Positions 6,834 through 13,944 are shown, counted from the first letter of the stretch. The stretch is DNA of 15,708 nucleotides from CBDUXP01 sp965371225 [NCBI: uncultured bacterium] (GCA_965371225.1 CBDUXP010000083.1:1-15708), one strand, 5' to 3'. Notes: generated by a model not told the origin, from the letters alone. Numbers and translations: made by a program.

Positions 6834-9296
6834 TTAGAACCGCAGGGTGAACTGCGCGCCAGCCGCGGCGAAGACGATGCGATCCCGCTGAATCCGCACG
6901 ACCTTCGCTCCCTCGATCGTATCGCCCTCGAACACCCGCTGCAGATTCACGATCGCGCGCGGATCGTCCGACGAGTACCGAATGGCGTGGATCTTCAGGC
7001 GTGACCGGACCACGTCCACCGGATCGGCCGGTCCCGGTGCTGGCGTGGGCCTCGGTGCCATTGCCACGACCGGCGCGGCCATTGCGGGAGCAGGCTCAGG
7101 GGCCGGCTCGGGGGGCGCCACCACCGGTTCGGCGGGTACGGGTTCCGGCGCGGGCATGGGCGCTGCTGCGATGGTCACTGCAGGGCTCGCGGGAGCAAGC
7201 TCCGGGGCGGACACTCTCTCGGGAGGCGCCACGGGCTCCGGCGCAGGTGGCTGGGGCAGAACCGGCTGCGTGGTGTCCGGCACAGCCGCTGTCATGACGG
7301 GCGCCTCCGGCTCAGGTGCGGTCGGGGCGGGCTCTGGCACCGGTACGATCGGTTCCGGTTCCGCGGCGGCGACCTCTTCCACCGACGCCGGCTCAGCGTC
7401 GGGCGCCAAAATCGGCATGGGTTCAGGCGCCGGAGCCTCCGCTGGTGCCGGTGGTGCAGCGGGTGCTGGCTCGGGCGCGGCCGCGGGCACTTGTGGCGGT
7501 GGCGGCGGTGCAGCCGCTTCGGGCGCGGCGGCGATCGGTGCGGTCGGCGCGGGCACACTGGCGACCTGTTCGCGCGCCGGGCTCACCCCCAGATAGGTCA
7601 TCACGGCCCAGGCGACGGTGGTGACGAACGTCAGGGAGAGCACCGCCAGGCCCAGCCGCGCCAGGCCTCCTCCGCGCGGTGCGGTCCCTCCCGCGTCCAC
7701 GACGCCCGCCAGTTCCGCCGGACTGCCGTCCAGCTCAGCCGAAACGAAGTCTGCGTCCACGCTGCCAAAGATGTCTTCATCTCCCGGCAGAGCCCCCATT
7801 TCCTCCGCATCACCCTCGCCGAAGACGGCTTCCTTCACCACCGCACTTACTGCGGCGATGTCGGTCTCCTCCGTTGGCTCAAGCACCTCCGTCGCCCCGA
7901 TGGCCGGCTCGTCAAGCTCGGGCGGTTCCGTGGCGACGGCTGCGGCGGCCTCATCGAGGGGTTCCCCGTCGAGTATGTCGTCCAGATCGAGATCATCGAC
8001 CCCGAGTTCGTCATCGGCCGCGTCCATCGTTTCCGAACCGGCTGCGGGCTCGACCACGTCGAGGGGGATGGTGACCTCAGCCGGTCCGGGCACGTCAAGG
8101 CTGGTCGGCGCGGGCGCGCCGGTCTCGGCTTCATCAAATGCGTCGTCCGATTCGATCGCGTCCGGCTCGAGCAGAGGCGGTTCACTGTCGACACTCGCCG
8201 CCTCCGCGGCTGCGTCAGCGCTTGGCGCCGACGGCAAGTCCGCGAAGTCGTCCAAGCCATCGTCTTCCTCAAAGAGGGCGTCCAAGTCGTCGTCGACTGA
8301 AGCCGTGGCCGCGGCTGTTTCCGCGCCGGTGTCCACGTCACCTTCCGCGGGCGCGGCATCCCTTGGCGCCGACGCGATGTCCGTCAAGTCGTCAAAGCCG
8401 TCATCGTCAAAGAGCGCGTCGAACTCGTCATCAGTCGAGGCCGAAGCCTCTTCACGTTCGCCGTCCGCAGGAGCCTCCGCGCCGGCATCGGTGTCCGCGG
8501 TGGTGCGCACATCGCTCTCCGGCGCGGCCGTTTCGCCCGCCGTGTCGACCGCGGCATCGTCGTCGAACATGGCGTCGAACTCGGCATCGCTGGATCCTAG
8601 GGGCTCCAATATTTCCGTCGCCGCCGGTGTGTCCGCCACCGGGCCGGATTCCACGTCCGCGCCGCCAGTCTCCCAGGGTTCCGCCTCCGCGTTCCCGGCG
8701 TCAGTTGCCGCGTCCGCCGCCGGCTCGTCGTCGAAGAGCGCATCCAAATCGTCGAGAACGCTCGCGGCGGTCTCGTCCACCACCGGAGCCGGGAGGTCGT
8801 CTCCGGGTTCGTCAGCCTGGTCACTTGCCGGTGCCGCCTCTGGGGCTTCGGGGTCGTCACCTGCCGTGTCGGTCTGCAGGTCGTCATCCAACAGGGCGTC
8901 TAGTTCATCGATCACGCTCTCGCTGGACTGTGCCGACTCGTCGGGAGGGGCTTGCGGTGAACTGTCCTGGGCTTCGGGCTCGGACGCATCCTCGTCCAGC
9001 AGGGCATCCAAATCGGCCAGCTCCGCGCCCCCCTGCTCGAGGGATGCGGATTCCGCGGCCTCATCTCCCTCCGGGCTCGGGTCATCGAATTCCAGATCGT
9101 CAAACTCACTGGACGTGTCGTCAGTCATAGCGTGAGGTCCTTCTTCCGGGCCGCTGGGCGCCGGTGTCGCCTCGTCTTCCGGCGGTTCGGCAGGCTCCGG
9201 AGCCCCGGGGCCGGCTTGGCGCCCCCCCGCCTCCTGGCCACCAGGTTCCGGCGGCTCAGCCTGCTGTCTCCGCAGTGCGTCGTGAATAATGCTCAC
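6834..9296 (-). CDS. gspB: GspB-like type II secretion accessory protein, oversized, with acidic repeats
   Basis: An 820-residue bitopic membrane protein. The N terminus MSIIHDALRRQQ matches the MS-(I/L)-(I/L)-x-D-A-L-(R/K)-(R/K) signature of GspB proteins. The C-terminal domain (about 760-820: SRLKIHAIRYSSDDPRAIVN, VFEGDTIEGAKVVRIQRDRI, TLRF) is the GspB/PilP-like fold that in characterised systems works with GspA to let the GspD secretin cross peptidoglycan. Between them lie a strongly acidic segment (about 57-535) with six copies of (D/E)-(L/F)-D-A-(L/M)-(L/F)-acidic, one TM helix (about 545-569), and a Pro/Ala/Glu stalk (about 571-758). Typical GspB proteins are a few hundred residues, so this is far larger. 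Start GTG 9296 lies inside gspA (41-nt overlap) with GGGAG seven bases upstream; a later ATG at 9128 would lose the signature. The stop abuts that of ppiD. Confidence 0.82.
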   Translation of the reverse strand: MSIIHDALRRQQAEPPEPGGQEAGGRQAGPGAPEPAEPPEDEATPAPSGPEEGPHAMTDDTSSEFDDLEFDDPSPEGDEAAESASLEQGGAELADLDALLDEDASEPEAQDSSPQAPPDESAQSSESVIDELDALLDDDLQTDTAGDDPEAPEAAPASDQADEPGDDLPAPVVDETAASVLDDLDALFDDEPAADAATDAGNAEAEPWETGGADVESGPVADTPAATEILEPLGSSDAEFDAMFDDDAAVDTAGETAAPESDVRTTADTDAGAEAPADGEREEASASTDDEFDALFDDDGFDDLTDIASAPRDAAPAEGDVDTGAETAAATASVDDDLDALFEEDDGLDDFADLPSAPSADAAAEAASVDSEPPLLEPDAIESDDAFDEAETGAPAPTSLDVPGPAEVTIPLDVVEPAAGSETMDAADDELGVDDLDLDDILDGEPLDEAAAAVATEPPELDEPAIGATEVLEPTEETDIAAVSAVVKEAVFGEGDAEEMGALPGDEDIFGSVDADFVSAELDGSPAELAGVVDAGGTAPRGGGLARLGLAVLSLTFVTTVAWAVMTYLGVSPAREQVASVPAPTAPIAAAPEAAAPPPPPQVPAAAPEPAPAAPPAPAEAPAPEPMPILAPDAEPASVEEVAAAEPEPIVPVPEPAPTAPEPEAPVMTAAVPDTTQPVLPQPPAPEPVAPPERVSAPELAPASPAVTIAAAPMPAPEPVPAEPVVAPPEPAPEPAPAMAAPVVAMAPRPTPAPGPADPVDVVRSRLKIHAIRYSSDDPRAIVNLQRVFEGDTIEGAKVVRIQRDRIVFAAAGAQFTLRF
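8262..9014 (-). repeat. Six-copy acidic (D/E)-(L/F)-D-A-(L/M)-(L/F) motif array in GspB
   Basis: Copies start at GspB residues 95 (DLDALLDED), 131 (ELDALLDDD), 183 (DLDALFDDE), 239 (EFDAMFDDD), 291 (EFDALFDDD) and 337 (DLDALFEED), spaced 36, 52, 56, 52 and 46 residues apart. The linkers are Ala/Glu/Asp/Thr/Pro-rich and not repeated in sequence. A degenerate seventh (DLDLDDILD) lies near residue 435. This is a protein-level repeat; the DNA itself is only loosely repetitive. Confidence 0.85.
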
Positions 9297-11523
9297 GGGG
9301 CGTCTCCCGCATAGGGGTCAGATTCGGGGTCGGGTACTGCAGCAGCCGGCTGTAGATGACCATCCGCGTCCGCGGGCCCACCACGCCGTCCGGCAGGAGG
9401 TGGTAGGCCTTTTGAAATCGGATGACCGCCTGCCGCGTTTCGGGGTCATACACATCCGTGATGCCATGAGTCAGATAGCCGAGTTCCTCAAGGCTGGCCT
9501 GGACCCACTGTACCGCGTCCCCGGCATCGCCGTCGCGCAAAATTTCCTCGCCAAAGGGTTCGCTTTCCTGCCAGAACAGGAAGGCCCGCCGCCGCCAGCA
9601 CTCATCCAGCGCCGCCAGATCCACCCGAGCCGCGGCGGTGGGGCCCCACAGGATGGTTCCCGTGCCGTCCCCGTGCACGGCCGCCAGCACGACGTACCGC
9701 GAGGCCGGTGCGCCGGGACTGAAGACCTCGAGGATGCCCGGCAGGTTGATCTGTTGCAGCGTGTCAAAGTTCGCCCAGAGTTCGCTGCACCGCATACCTT
9801 GATTCAGCGCCAGCTTGTAATAGTCGGTGATGTCCGGATCGTTCGCCTCCTTGGGCGGTCGGAAATCCCGGCCCCACAGGCTGAACAGGGCCTGAGCCGC
9901 GTCGAGACGCGAATCGAAGGGTTGCAGGCTTTCCACCAGGTGCGCCACCGCGCTGGCGGTCTGCAACCGAAGATCCGCGGTGGGGAGGGGCCGCGGTAGG
10001 GGGGCCGGGGCGGGAGGGAACTTACCCAGGCTGGGGCGCAGCTTCTGACGCATCAATGCCGCCTTGATGACCGCGGGGGCCCGGTTGCGAACTCGGCTCT
10101 CGCTCGGCTCGAACAGACTGCTGATGAGTCGTCGGGTTTCCGCCGCTTCGGAGGGGGGCGCGACGCTGGCCATCGGCGTCACCGGCACGGGCCGGGTCGG
10201 GAGGGAGTGAGGCTTGGTGACCTCGAGCCTCGGAGGCGCCGCGGCCGCCGGGATCGGCTGTATTGGAGCCACGGGCTTCGAGGCTGCGGGCACGAGCGGC
10301 GGGGCCGGCGTCATCGTCGTCGGGAGCAGTTCCAGCGCGGGCGCCATCGGGGCGGTGGCCAATGCCAGGTTGAGACGGGGCTCTTCCGCCGGCGCCACGG
10401 TCCGAACCGGTGCGCCTGTCACTTCGGCGGGCCGCGGGGATGCCGGGGCCGCTGTCGGCGGTGAGGCGAGGGCTGGTCTGGGGGCCAGACTGATCGGTGC
10501 CGGTGGTGGCGCAGAGGCCAGAGTCGCCTGCGCTTCTGCGGGTATCCCGGCAGCGGGGGCTTCGGGCAGCGCCGCGGCCGGCGCCTGCGGCCGGGGGTTG
10601 TTTCCGGGGAGGTACCAGCCGTTTGCCGCCCACCCGAGCGCCACGCACCCCACCGCCACGGCAGCGACGGCCGCGGCGCGGGTGAGATACGGGGATTTCC
10701 ACAGAGGCGGCCGGTGGGCGGTGCCGGTGATTTCCCGAATAGCCTGCTTGACGAGGCCGCGCGTCATCTGCCGTGAATTCGCGGCGAATCCACCGAGGAG
10801 CGCCCGATCGCACACGACGTTGATGAGGCGCGGAGTCCCGCGTGAGAAGGCGAAGATGCGTCGGAGGATGCCCCGGCTGAAGTGCACGGCCTCCGCATTG
10901 CCGGCCACCCCCATGCGATGCTGGATGTAGGCGCCGACCTCGCGGGTGCTCAGGGGGCCCAGGTGGTACCGGGCCGTGATGCGCTGGGTCAGTTGCCGCA
11001 GGTCCGGCCGGGCCAGCAGGTCCCGTAGCTCCGGCTGGCCCAGGAGGATGATCTGGATGAGCTTCTCGGTCTCGGTCTCCAGATTGGAGAGGAGGCGGAT
11101 CTGCTCCAGCAGGGCCGGCGCCAGGTTCTGCGCCTCATCGATGACCAGGACCATGTTGAACCCCATGGCCCGGCGCTCCAGCAAGAAGGCATTCAGTTCG
11201 TCCAGCAGATCCTTCTTCGTCGTGCCGATCGAGTGGATGCCGAAGTCTTCGTTGATGGCCTTGAGGAGTTCGAGCTCAGACAGGCTGGGGTTGAGGATGA
11301 CGGCCCCTTCGGTCCGGTCATCGAGCTGCCTGAGGAGGTACCGGCACAGGATGGTCTTGCCCGTGCCCACCTCGCCGGTGATGACGATGAAGCCACCCCG
11401 CTCCTGAATACCGTAGAGCAGATGGCTGATGGCCTCCTGATGCTGCGCACTCAGGTACAGATACTTCGGATCTGGTGTGATATTGAAGGGTTTCTCAAGA
11501 AACCCATAGAAGCCTTGATACAC
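9256..11523 (-). CDS. gspA: GspA/ExeA-like AAA+ ATPase with peptidoglycan-binding domain
   Basis: A 755-residue inner-membrane ATPase. It opens with the ExeA signature MYQGFYGFLEKPFNITPDP; residues about 25-265 are the AAA+ module with Walker A GEVGTGKT (50-57), Walker B VLVIDEAQNL (125-134), sensor-type LLGQPEL (161-167) and RGTPRLINVVCDRAL. A TM helix lies about 282-300, then a Pro/Ala-rich periplasmic linker (about 305-540), a region resembling the inactive C39-peptidase-like domain of ExeA (ALFSLWG, MRCSELW, YVVLAAV), and a C-terminal PG_binding_1 domain (about 668-725: VQWVQASLEELGY, YDPETRQAVIRFQKAYHLLPDGVVGPRTR key residues). With GspB it would remodel or bind peptidoglycan for secretin assembly. 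GTG start at 11523, weak ribosome-binding site. It overlaps gspB by 41 nt, implying coupling. No other gsp genes are in the window. Confidence 0.92.
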   Translation of the reverse strand: MYQGFYGFLEKPFNITPDPKYLYLSAQHQEAISHLLYGIQERGGFIVITGEVGTGKTILCRYLLRQLDDRTEGAVILNPSLSELELLKAINEDFGIHSIGTTKKDLLDELNAFLLERRAMGFNMVLVIDEAQNLAPALLEQIRLLSNLETETEKLIQIILLGQPELRDLLARPDLRQLTQRITARYHLGPLSTREVGAYIQHRMGVAGNAEAVHFSRGILRRIFAFSRGTPRLINVVCDRALLGGFAANSRQMTRGLVKQAIREITGTAHRPPLWKSPYLTRAAAVAAVAVGCVALGWAANGWYLPGNNPRPQAPAAALPEAPAAGIPAEAQATLASAPPPAPISLAPRPALASPPTAAPASPRPAEVTGAPVRTVAPAEEPRLNLALATAPMAPALELLPTTMTPAPPLVPAASKPVAPIQPIPAAAAPPRLEVTKPHSLPTRPVPVTPMASVAPPSEAAETRRLISSLFEPSESRVRNRAPAVIKAALMRQKLRPSLGKFPPAPAPLPRPLPTADLRLQTASAVAHLVESLQPFDSRLDAAQALFSLWGRDFRPPKEANDPDITDYYKLALNQGMRCSELWANFDTLQQINLPGILEVFSPGAPASRYVVLAAVHGDGTGTILWGPTAAARVDLAALDECWRRRAFLFWQESEPFGEEILRDGDAGDAVQWVQASLEELGYLTHGITDVYDPETRQAVIRFQKAYHLLPDGVVGPRTRMVIYSRLLQYPTPNLTPMRETPREHYSRRTAETAG

Positions 11524-11557
11524 GCAACCACCCGGGAAACCCCGCCCCTAAAAAAGC

Positions 11558-11586
11558 ATACTACCAAGGCCCCCTAGGCCGGTCAA
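11558..11586 (-). promoter_or_regulatory. Putative sigma70 promoter of gspA-gspB
   Basis: Minus strand TTGACC (11586-11581, 5/6) then 17 bp then TAGTAT (11563-11558, 4/6); transcription would begin about 11551, some 28 nt before the gspA GTG. The -35 lies within a CCGGT/ACCGG five-base inverted repeat (minus strand CCGGT-AATTG-ACCGG, around 11582-11594). Confidence 0.5.
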
Positions 11587-11613
11587 TTACCGGTGGAGCC
11601 GACCGCGGACCCG

Positions 11614-12033
11614 CTAGTCGTCCGGGCTATCGTCCTCGCCATTGGGAGAACGCTTAGCCGAATTGCCATTGGCGGCGTCAGCATTATTCCCATCCACCCG
11701 TGTGCGAGCTGAGGCTGCCCCCTTCCCCTTGCGCTGCGACCGCCCCTTGATGGGATCATTCTCCCCACCATCGTCGTAATCTTCCGCAACAATCGGCTTG
11801 TCGGTGAAGAGCGTGGAACTCAGGGCCAGTTGCTGCTCACGCTTCAGCAATTGTTCCCGCATGCGCCGGGAACGTTCGAAGTTGCCTTCAGGCAGGAGGG
11901 CGCTGCACTTTTCGCATTTGACGCGTTTAAAGCTGTTGATGAACCCGCACTGCTCACAGATTTTCGCATTTGCAGGTGGGGCCTGAGTATCGAGAGTGGC
12001 GGCGCGCTTGCGCGTGGAGCGCTTTTTCTGCAT
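11614..12033 (-). CDS. Hypothetical zinc-ribbon protein
   Basis: A 139-residue protein of unknown function. The N terminus is very basic (MQKKRSTRKRAATL). A four-cysteine zinc ribbon follows: Cys26-x2-Cys29-x10-Cys40-x2-Cys43 (ICEQCGFINSFKRVKCEKC). Residues 51-70 (NFERSRRMREQLLKREQQLA) should form a charged helix. The remainder is polar and low complexity, ending in an acidic GEDDSPDD. No TM or signal. Basic head, ribbon and disordered tail suggest nucleic-acid or ribosome contact, but that is inference. ATG 12033 has GAGGA only four bases upstream, and a promoter lies at 12057-12085. The base composition is noticeably less GC-rich than its neighbours (about 55% in one sampled 60-base line). 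Confidence 0.75.
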   Translation of the reverse strand: MQKKRSTRKRAATLDTQAPPANAKICEQCGFINSFKRVKCEKCSALLPEGNFERSRRMREQLLKREQQLALSSTLFTDKPIVAEDYDDGGENDPIKGRSQRKGKGAASARTRVDGNNADAANGNSAKRSPNGEDDSPDD

Positions 12034-12056
12034 GGAATCCTCGAGGCGGCGGGCGA

Positions 12057-12085
12057 ATTATAGCACGTAGTCGTCAGTTCGACAA
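12057..12085 (-). promoter_or_regulatory. Sigma70-type promoter of the zinc-ribbon gene
   Basis: Minus strand TTGTCG (12085-12080) then 17 bp then a perfect TATAAT (12062-12057). Start expected about 12050, so the leader is only about 17 nt and consists largely of the ribosome-binding site. The -35 overlaps one arm of the dyad at 12080-12105. Confidence 0.6.
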
Positions 12086-12105
12086 TGGCTCAGATGCCAT
12101 TATCG
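12080..12105. promoter_or_regulatory. 10-bp inverted repeat overlapping the -35 box (candidate operator)
   Basis: CGACAATGGC (12080-12089), spacer TCAGAT (12090-12095), GCCATTATCG (12096-12105). Nine of ten positions are Watson-Crick complementary and the tenth is a G-T wobble. It has no following T run, so it is a poor intrinsic terminator for tsaE. Its overlap with the -35 suggests a transcription-factor site. No regulator can be named. Confidence 0.45.
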
Positions 12106-12176
12106 CTAGCACAGATTGTACCACATGGCCACGCATCCCAGCATGGCGGAGTCCGCCGATCTGCCTGACCGGGCCC

Positions 12177-12695
12177 CTAGTGGTCCGGCGGTGGTCTGGG
12201 GCTCAGGCCGGGATGCGCGGGAGCAGGGCATAAAATGGAGGCAAGGGTCAGATTTGGCAAGGGCTGATCCCATTGAAACCGCACCTCCCGACTCTCGGGC
12301 CCATGATGGCGCATGTGGCACCACAGGGTGCTGGGCGGCAGGCCCGCCCGGACCCGATCGGCCCATTCGACGACCGCGACACCCGTGCCGGATAGCCACT
12401 CGTCCGCGTCCACGGTCCGGAGGTCCTCCGGGCCGGACAGCCGGTACGCGTCGATGTGCGCCATCGGCAACCGACCCGCGTAGTGGTGTACCAGGGCGAA
12501 CGTGGGGCTGGTCACGGGCTCTTCGGGGGGAACCCCCAGGCCGCGAGCGACCGCCTGGGCGAACGTGGTCTTACCCGCCCCGAGCGGTCCCGTCAGCCCC
12601 AGGACCAGCCCGCCGACCGCCCGGCGGCCCACAGCCTCGCCGAGGGCCGCGGTGGCTTCCGGCCCATGAGCGAGCCACTCCCAATGCTCAGACAA
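12177..12695 (-). CDS. tsaE: tRNA (adenosine(37)-N6)-threonylcarbamoyltransferase complex ATPase TsaE
   Basis: A 172-residue P-loop ATPase that works with TsaB and TsaD in t6A37 modification of ANN-decoding tRNAs. Visible motifs: GLTGPLGAGKTTFAQAVARGLG (Walker A GPLGAGKT, residues 36-43), VTSPTFALVHHY (61-72), the HIDAYRL motif (80-86) and VVEWADRV (108-115) with the conserved Glu and Asp. The N-terminal GPEATAALGEAVG helix is also typical. The C terminus runs about 20 residues past the usual end (SILCPAPAHPGLSPRPPPDH). The start is most likely TTG 12695, overlapping the Nif3 TGA by eight bases; no ATG or GTG gives a better N terminus. Neither tsaB nor tsaD is in the window. Confidence 0.92.
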   Translation of the reverse strand: MSEHWEWLAHGPEATAALGEAVGRRAVGGLVLGLTGPLGAGKTTFAQAVARGLGVPPEEPVTSPTFALVHHYAGRLPMAHIDAYRLSGPEDLRTVDADEWLSGTGVAVVEWADRVRAGLPPSTLWCHMRHHGPESREVRFQWDQPLPNLTLASILCPAPAHPGLSPRPPPDH

Positions 12696-13800
12696 ATCGC
12701 ACGGGATCGGTAGAGGTGCGGGCCACGGCCACGGGGATGTCGGGTAGCGCGGCCCGAAGTTGCGCGGCCAGAGCGCGGATGGCCGGCCGCTCGGTGGGAC
12801 CGTGGCCTGGGTCCACGACGGTCATGCCCAACGCCACGGCCCGCTGCATCTGGTGGTACGACACGTCCCCCGTCACGTAGGCATCGGCCACGGCCGCGGG
12901 CCAGTCGGTGATCAGGCCGCCGCCGGCGCCGCTGCACACTGCCACGAGGCGGATGCGGCGCTTCCCGAATGCCGCCCGCACCGTGTCCACCCCAAGCGCT
13001 TCCTTCACGCGGGTGCAGAAGGCCGTCGGTGTAAGGGCCTCCGGCAGCGCGCCGGACCAGAGCACGCCTGCGGCCTGCCCCGGGCTGTCTAGCACGTACA
13101 CGTCGTACGCCACCTCTTCATAAGGATGGGCACGCCGCATCGCCTCGAGCACCGGTTCCAGGCCCGAGCGGGGCGCCAACACTTCTAAGCGCACCTCGGG
13201 CTCGCGGTTCAGCGCGCCGCGCGTCCCGCTATACGGATCGGCCGCCGCGCTGGGCCGGAACGTGCCCGTCCCGGTGGTCTCAAAACTGCACTCGGTATAG
13301 GCGCCGATGACGCCCGCGCCTGCGGTGCACATGGCGGCGCGCACCCGGTCCACGTGATCCGGCGGGGTGAACACCGCGATTTTGCGCCAGGGATCCGTCA
13401 CGTCCGCCCGTAGGGGGCCGGCATCGTGCAGGCCGAGCAGGCCGGCCAGCGTGGCGTTACATCCCGCGGGCGCGGCATCCAGGTTCGTGTGCACCGCGAA
13501 GCCGTTGACGCCGGCGCGGATGGCGGCGGCTACGGTGCGCTGGACGTCGTCCTCGTTGCGGAGATGCTTTAGGGGGTGGAAGAGCAGGGGATGGTGCGCG
13601 ACCACGGCGTTCGCGCCGGTCTTGACGGCTTCCTGCACGACGCGCTCGGTCATGTCCAGTGCGCACAGCACGCCCGTGATTGGGTCGTCGCCGGCCACGA
13701 GCAGTCCCACGTTGTCCCAGTCCAGCGCGAGATGCGGGGGGGCGATCGTGTCGAGGATCGCATGCAAGCGGGCCCGGGGGACCGTGGGTGAGGCGGGCAT
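12688..13800 (-). CDS. Nif3-like dinuclear metal center protein (DUF34/NIF3 family)
   Basis: A 370-residue long-form Nif3 protein, similar in size to Bacillus YqfO. Members bind two metal ions and have been linked to GTP cyclohydrolase I type 2-like activity and metal handling, but the true role is unsettled. Metal-site motifs are kept: AHHPLLFHPLK (His69-His70), HTNLDA (His104, Asp108) and DPGHGPTE (His333, Glu337). LDWDNVGLLVG-type sequence is at 26-36, and the TGDVSYHQMQ block precedes the last motif. The middle (about 138-236, ending AHPYEEVAYDVY) is the PII/CutA-like insert domain. The frame is open further upstream to 13929, but homology begins at MPASPTVPRARLHAILD, so ATG 13800 is chosen; no strong ribosome-binding site is seen. 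It is coupled to tsaE and divergent from pepA. Confidence 0.92.
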   Translation of the reverse strand: MPASPTVPRARLHAILDTIAPPHLALDWDNVGLLVAGDDPITGVLCALDMTERVVQEAVKTGANAVVAHHPLLFHPLKHLRNEDDVQRTVAAAIRAGVNGFAVHTNLDAAPAGCNATLAGLLGLHDAGPLRADVTDPWRKIAVFTPPDHVDRVRAAMCTAGAGVIGAYTECSFETTGTGTFRPSAAADPYSGTRGALNREPEVRLEVLAPRSGLEPVLEAMRRAHPYEEVAYDVYVLDSPGQAAGVLWSGALPEALTPTAFCTRVKEALGVDTVRAAFGKRRIRLVAVCSGAGGGLITDWPAAVADAYVTGDVSYHQMQRAVALGMTVVDPGHGPTERPAIRALAAQLRAALPDIPVAVARTSTDPVRFV

Positions 13801-13865
13801 AAAGAGCGTTGGGGGGGCCGTGCGCGGGCCCAAGTGTAGCAAACAGCCCGGAGCCGTGCGGTCGG

Positions 13866-13895
13866 TTGCCTGGGCGGAAGTCCCTTCGGTAAGAT
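13866..13895 (+). promoter_or_regulatory. Candidate promoter of pepA
   Basis: TTGCCT (13866-13871), 18-bp spacer, TAAGAT (13890-13895). Both boxes are imperfect; the placement, about 50 nt before the pepA ATG in a 144-bp divergent intergenic region, is sensible. The region also should hold the Nif3 promoter, for which I see only a weak TACACT -10 on the minus strand. Confidence 0.35.
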
Positions 13896-13932
13896 TCCGC
13901 CATCCCCCCACCCGCATCCGCTGCCCCACACG

Positions 13933-13938
13933 AAGGAG
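13933..13938 (+). promoter_or_regulatory. Strong Shine-Dalgarno of pepA
   Basis: AAGGAG six bases before ATG 13945; the best ribosome-binding site in the window and it fixes the pepA start. Confidence 0.85.
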
Positions 13939-13944
13939 CCACGT

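Noticed and set aside
7618-9135. 505-codon Ser/Ala-rich open frame on the plus strand, and a Gly/Ala-rich one at 6982-7596
   Set aside because: Antisense images of the acidic and Pro/Ala-rich parts of gspB, which has recognisable N- and C-terminal family signatures.
9129-9296. Shorter GspB starting at ATG 9128
   Set aside because: It would discard the MSIIHDALRR family signature and the GGGAG-supported GTG start.
12034-12176. Possible tRNA or small RNA in the 143-bp gap with a palindrome
   Set aside because: No cloverleaf, no T-loop or anticodon-arm pattern; the palindrome overlaps a promoter -35 and has no terminator T run.
12116-12880. 254-codon open frame on the plus strand
   Set aside because: Antisense to tsaE and the end of the Nif3 gene; Pro/Arg-rich shadow composition.
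13801-13929. 43-codon upstream extension of the Nif3 gene
   Set aside because: The extra residues have no family match and would occupy the divergent promoter region almost up to the pepA ATG; the ATG at 13800 fits the family N terminus.
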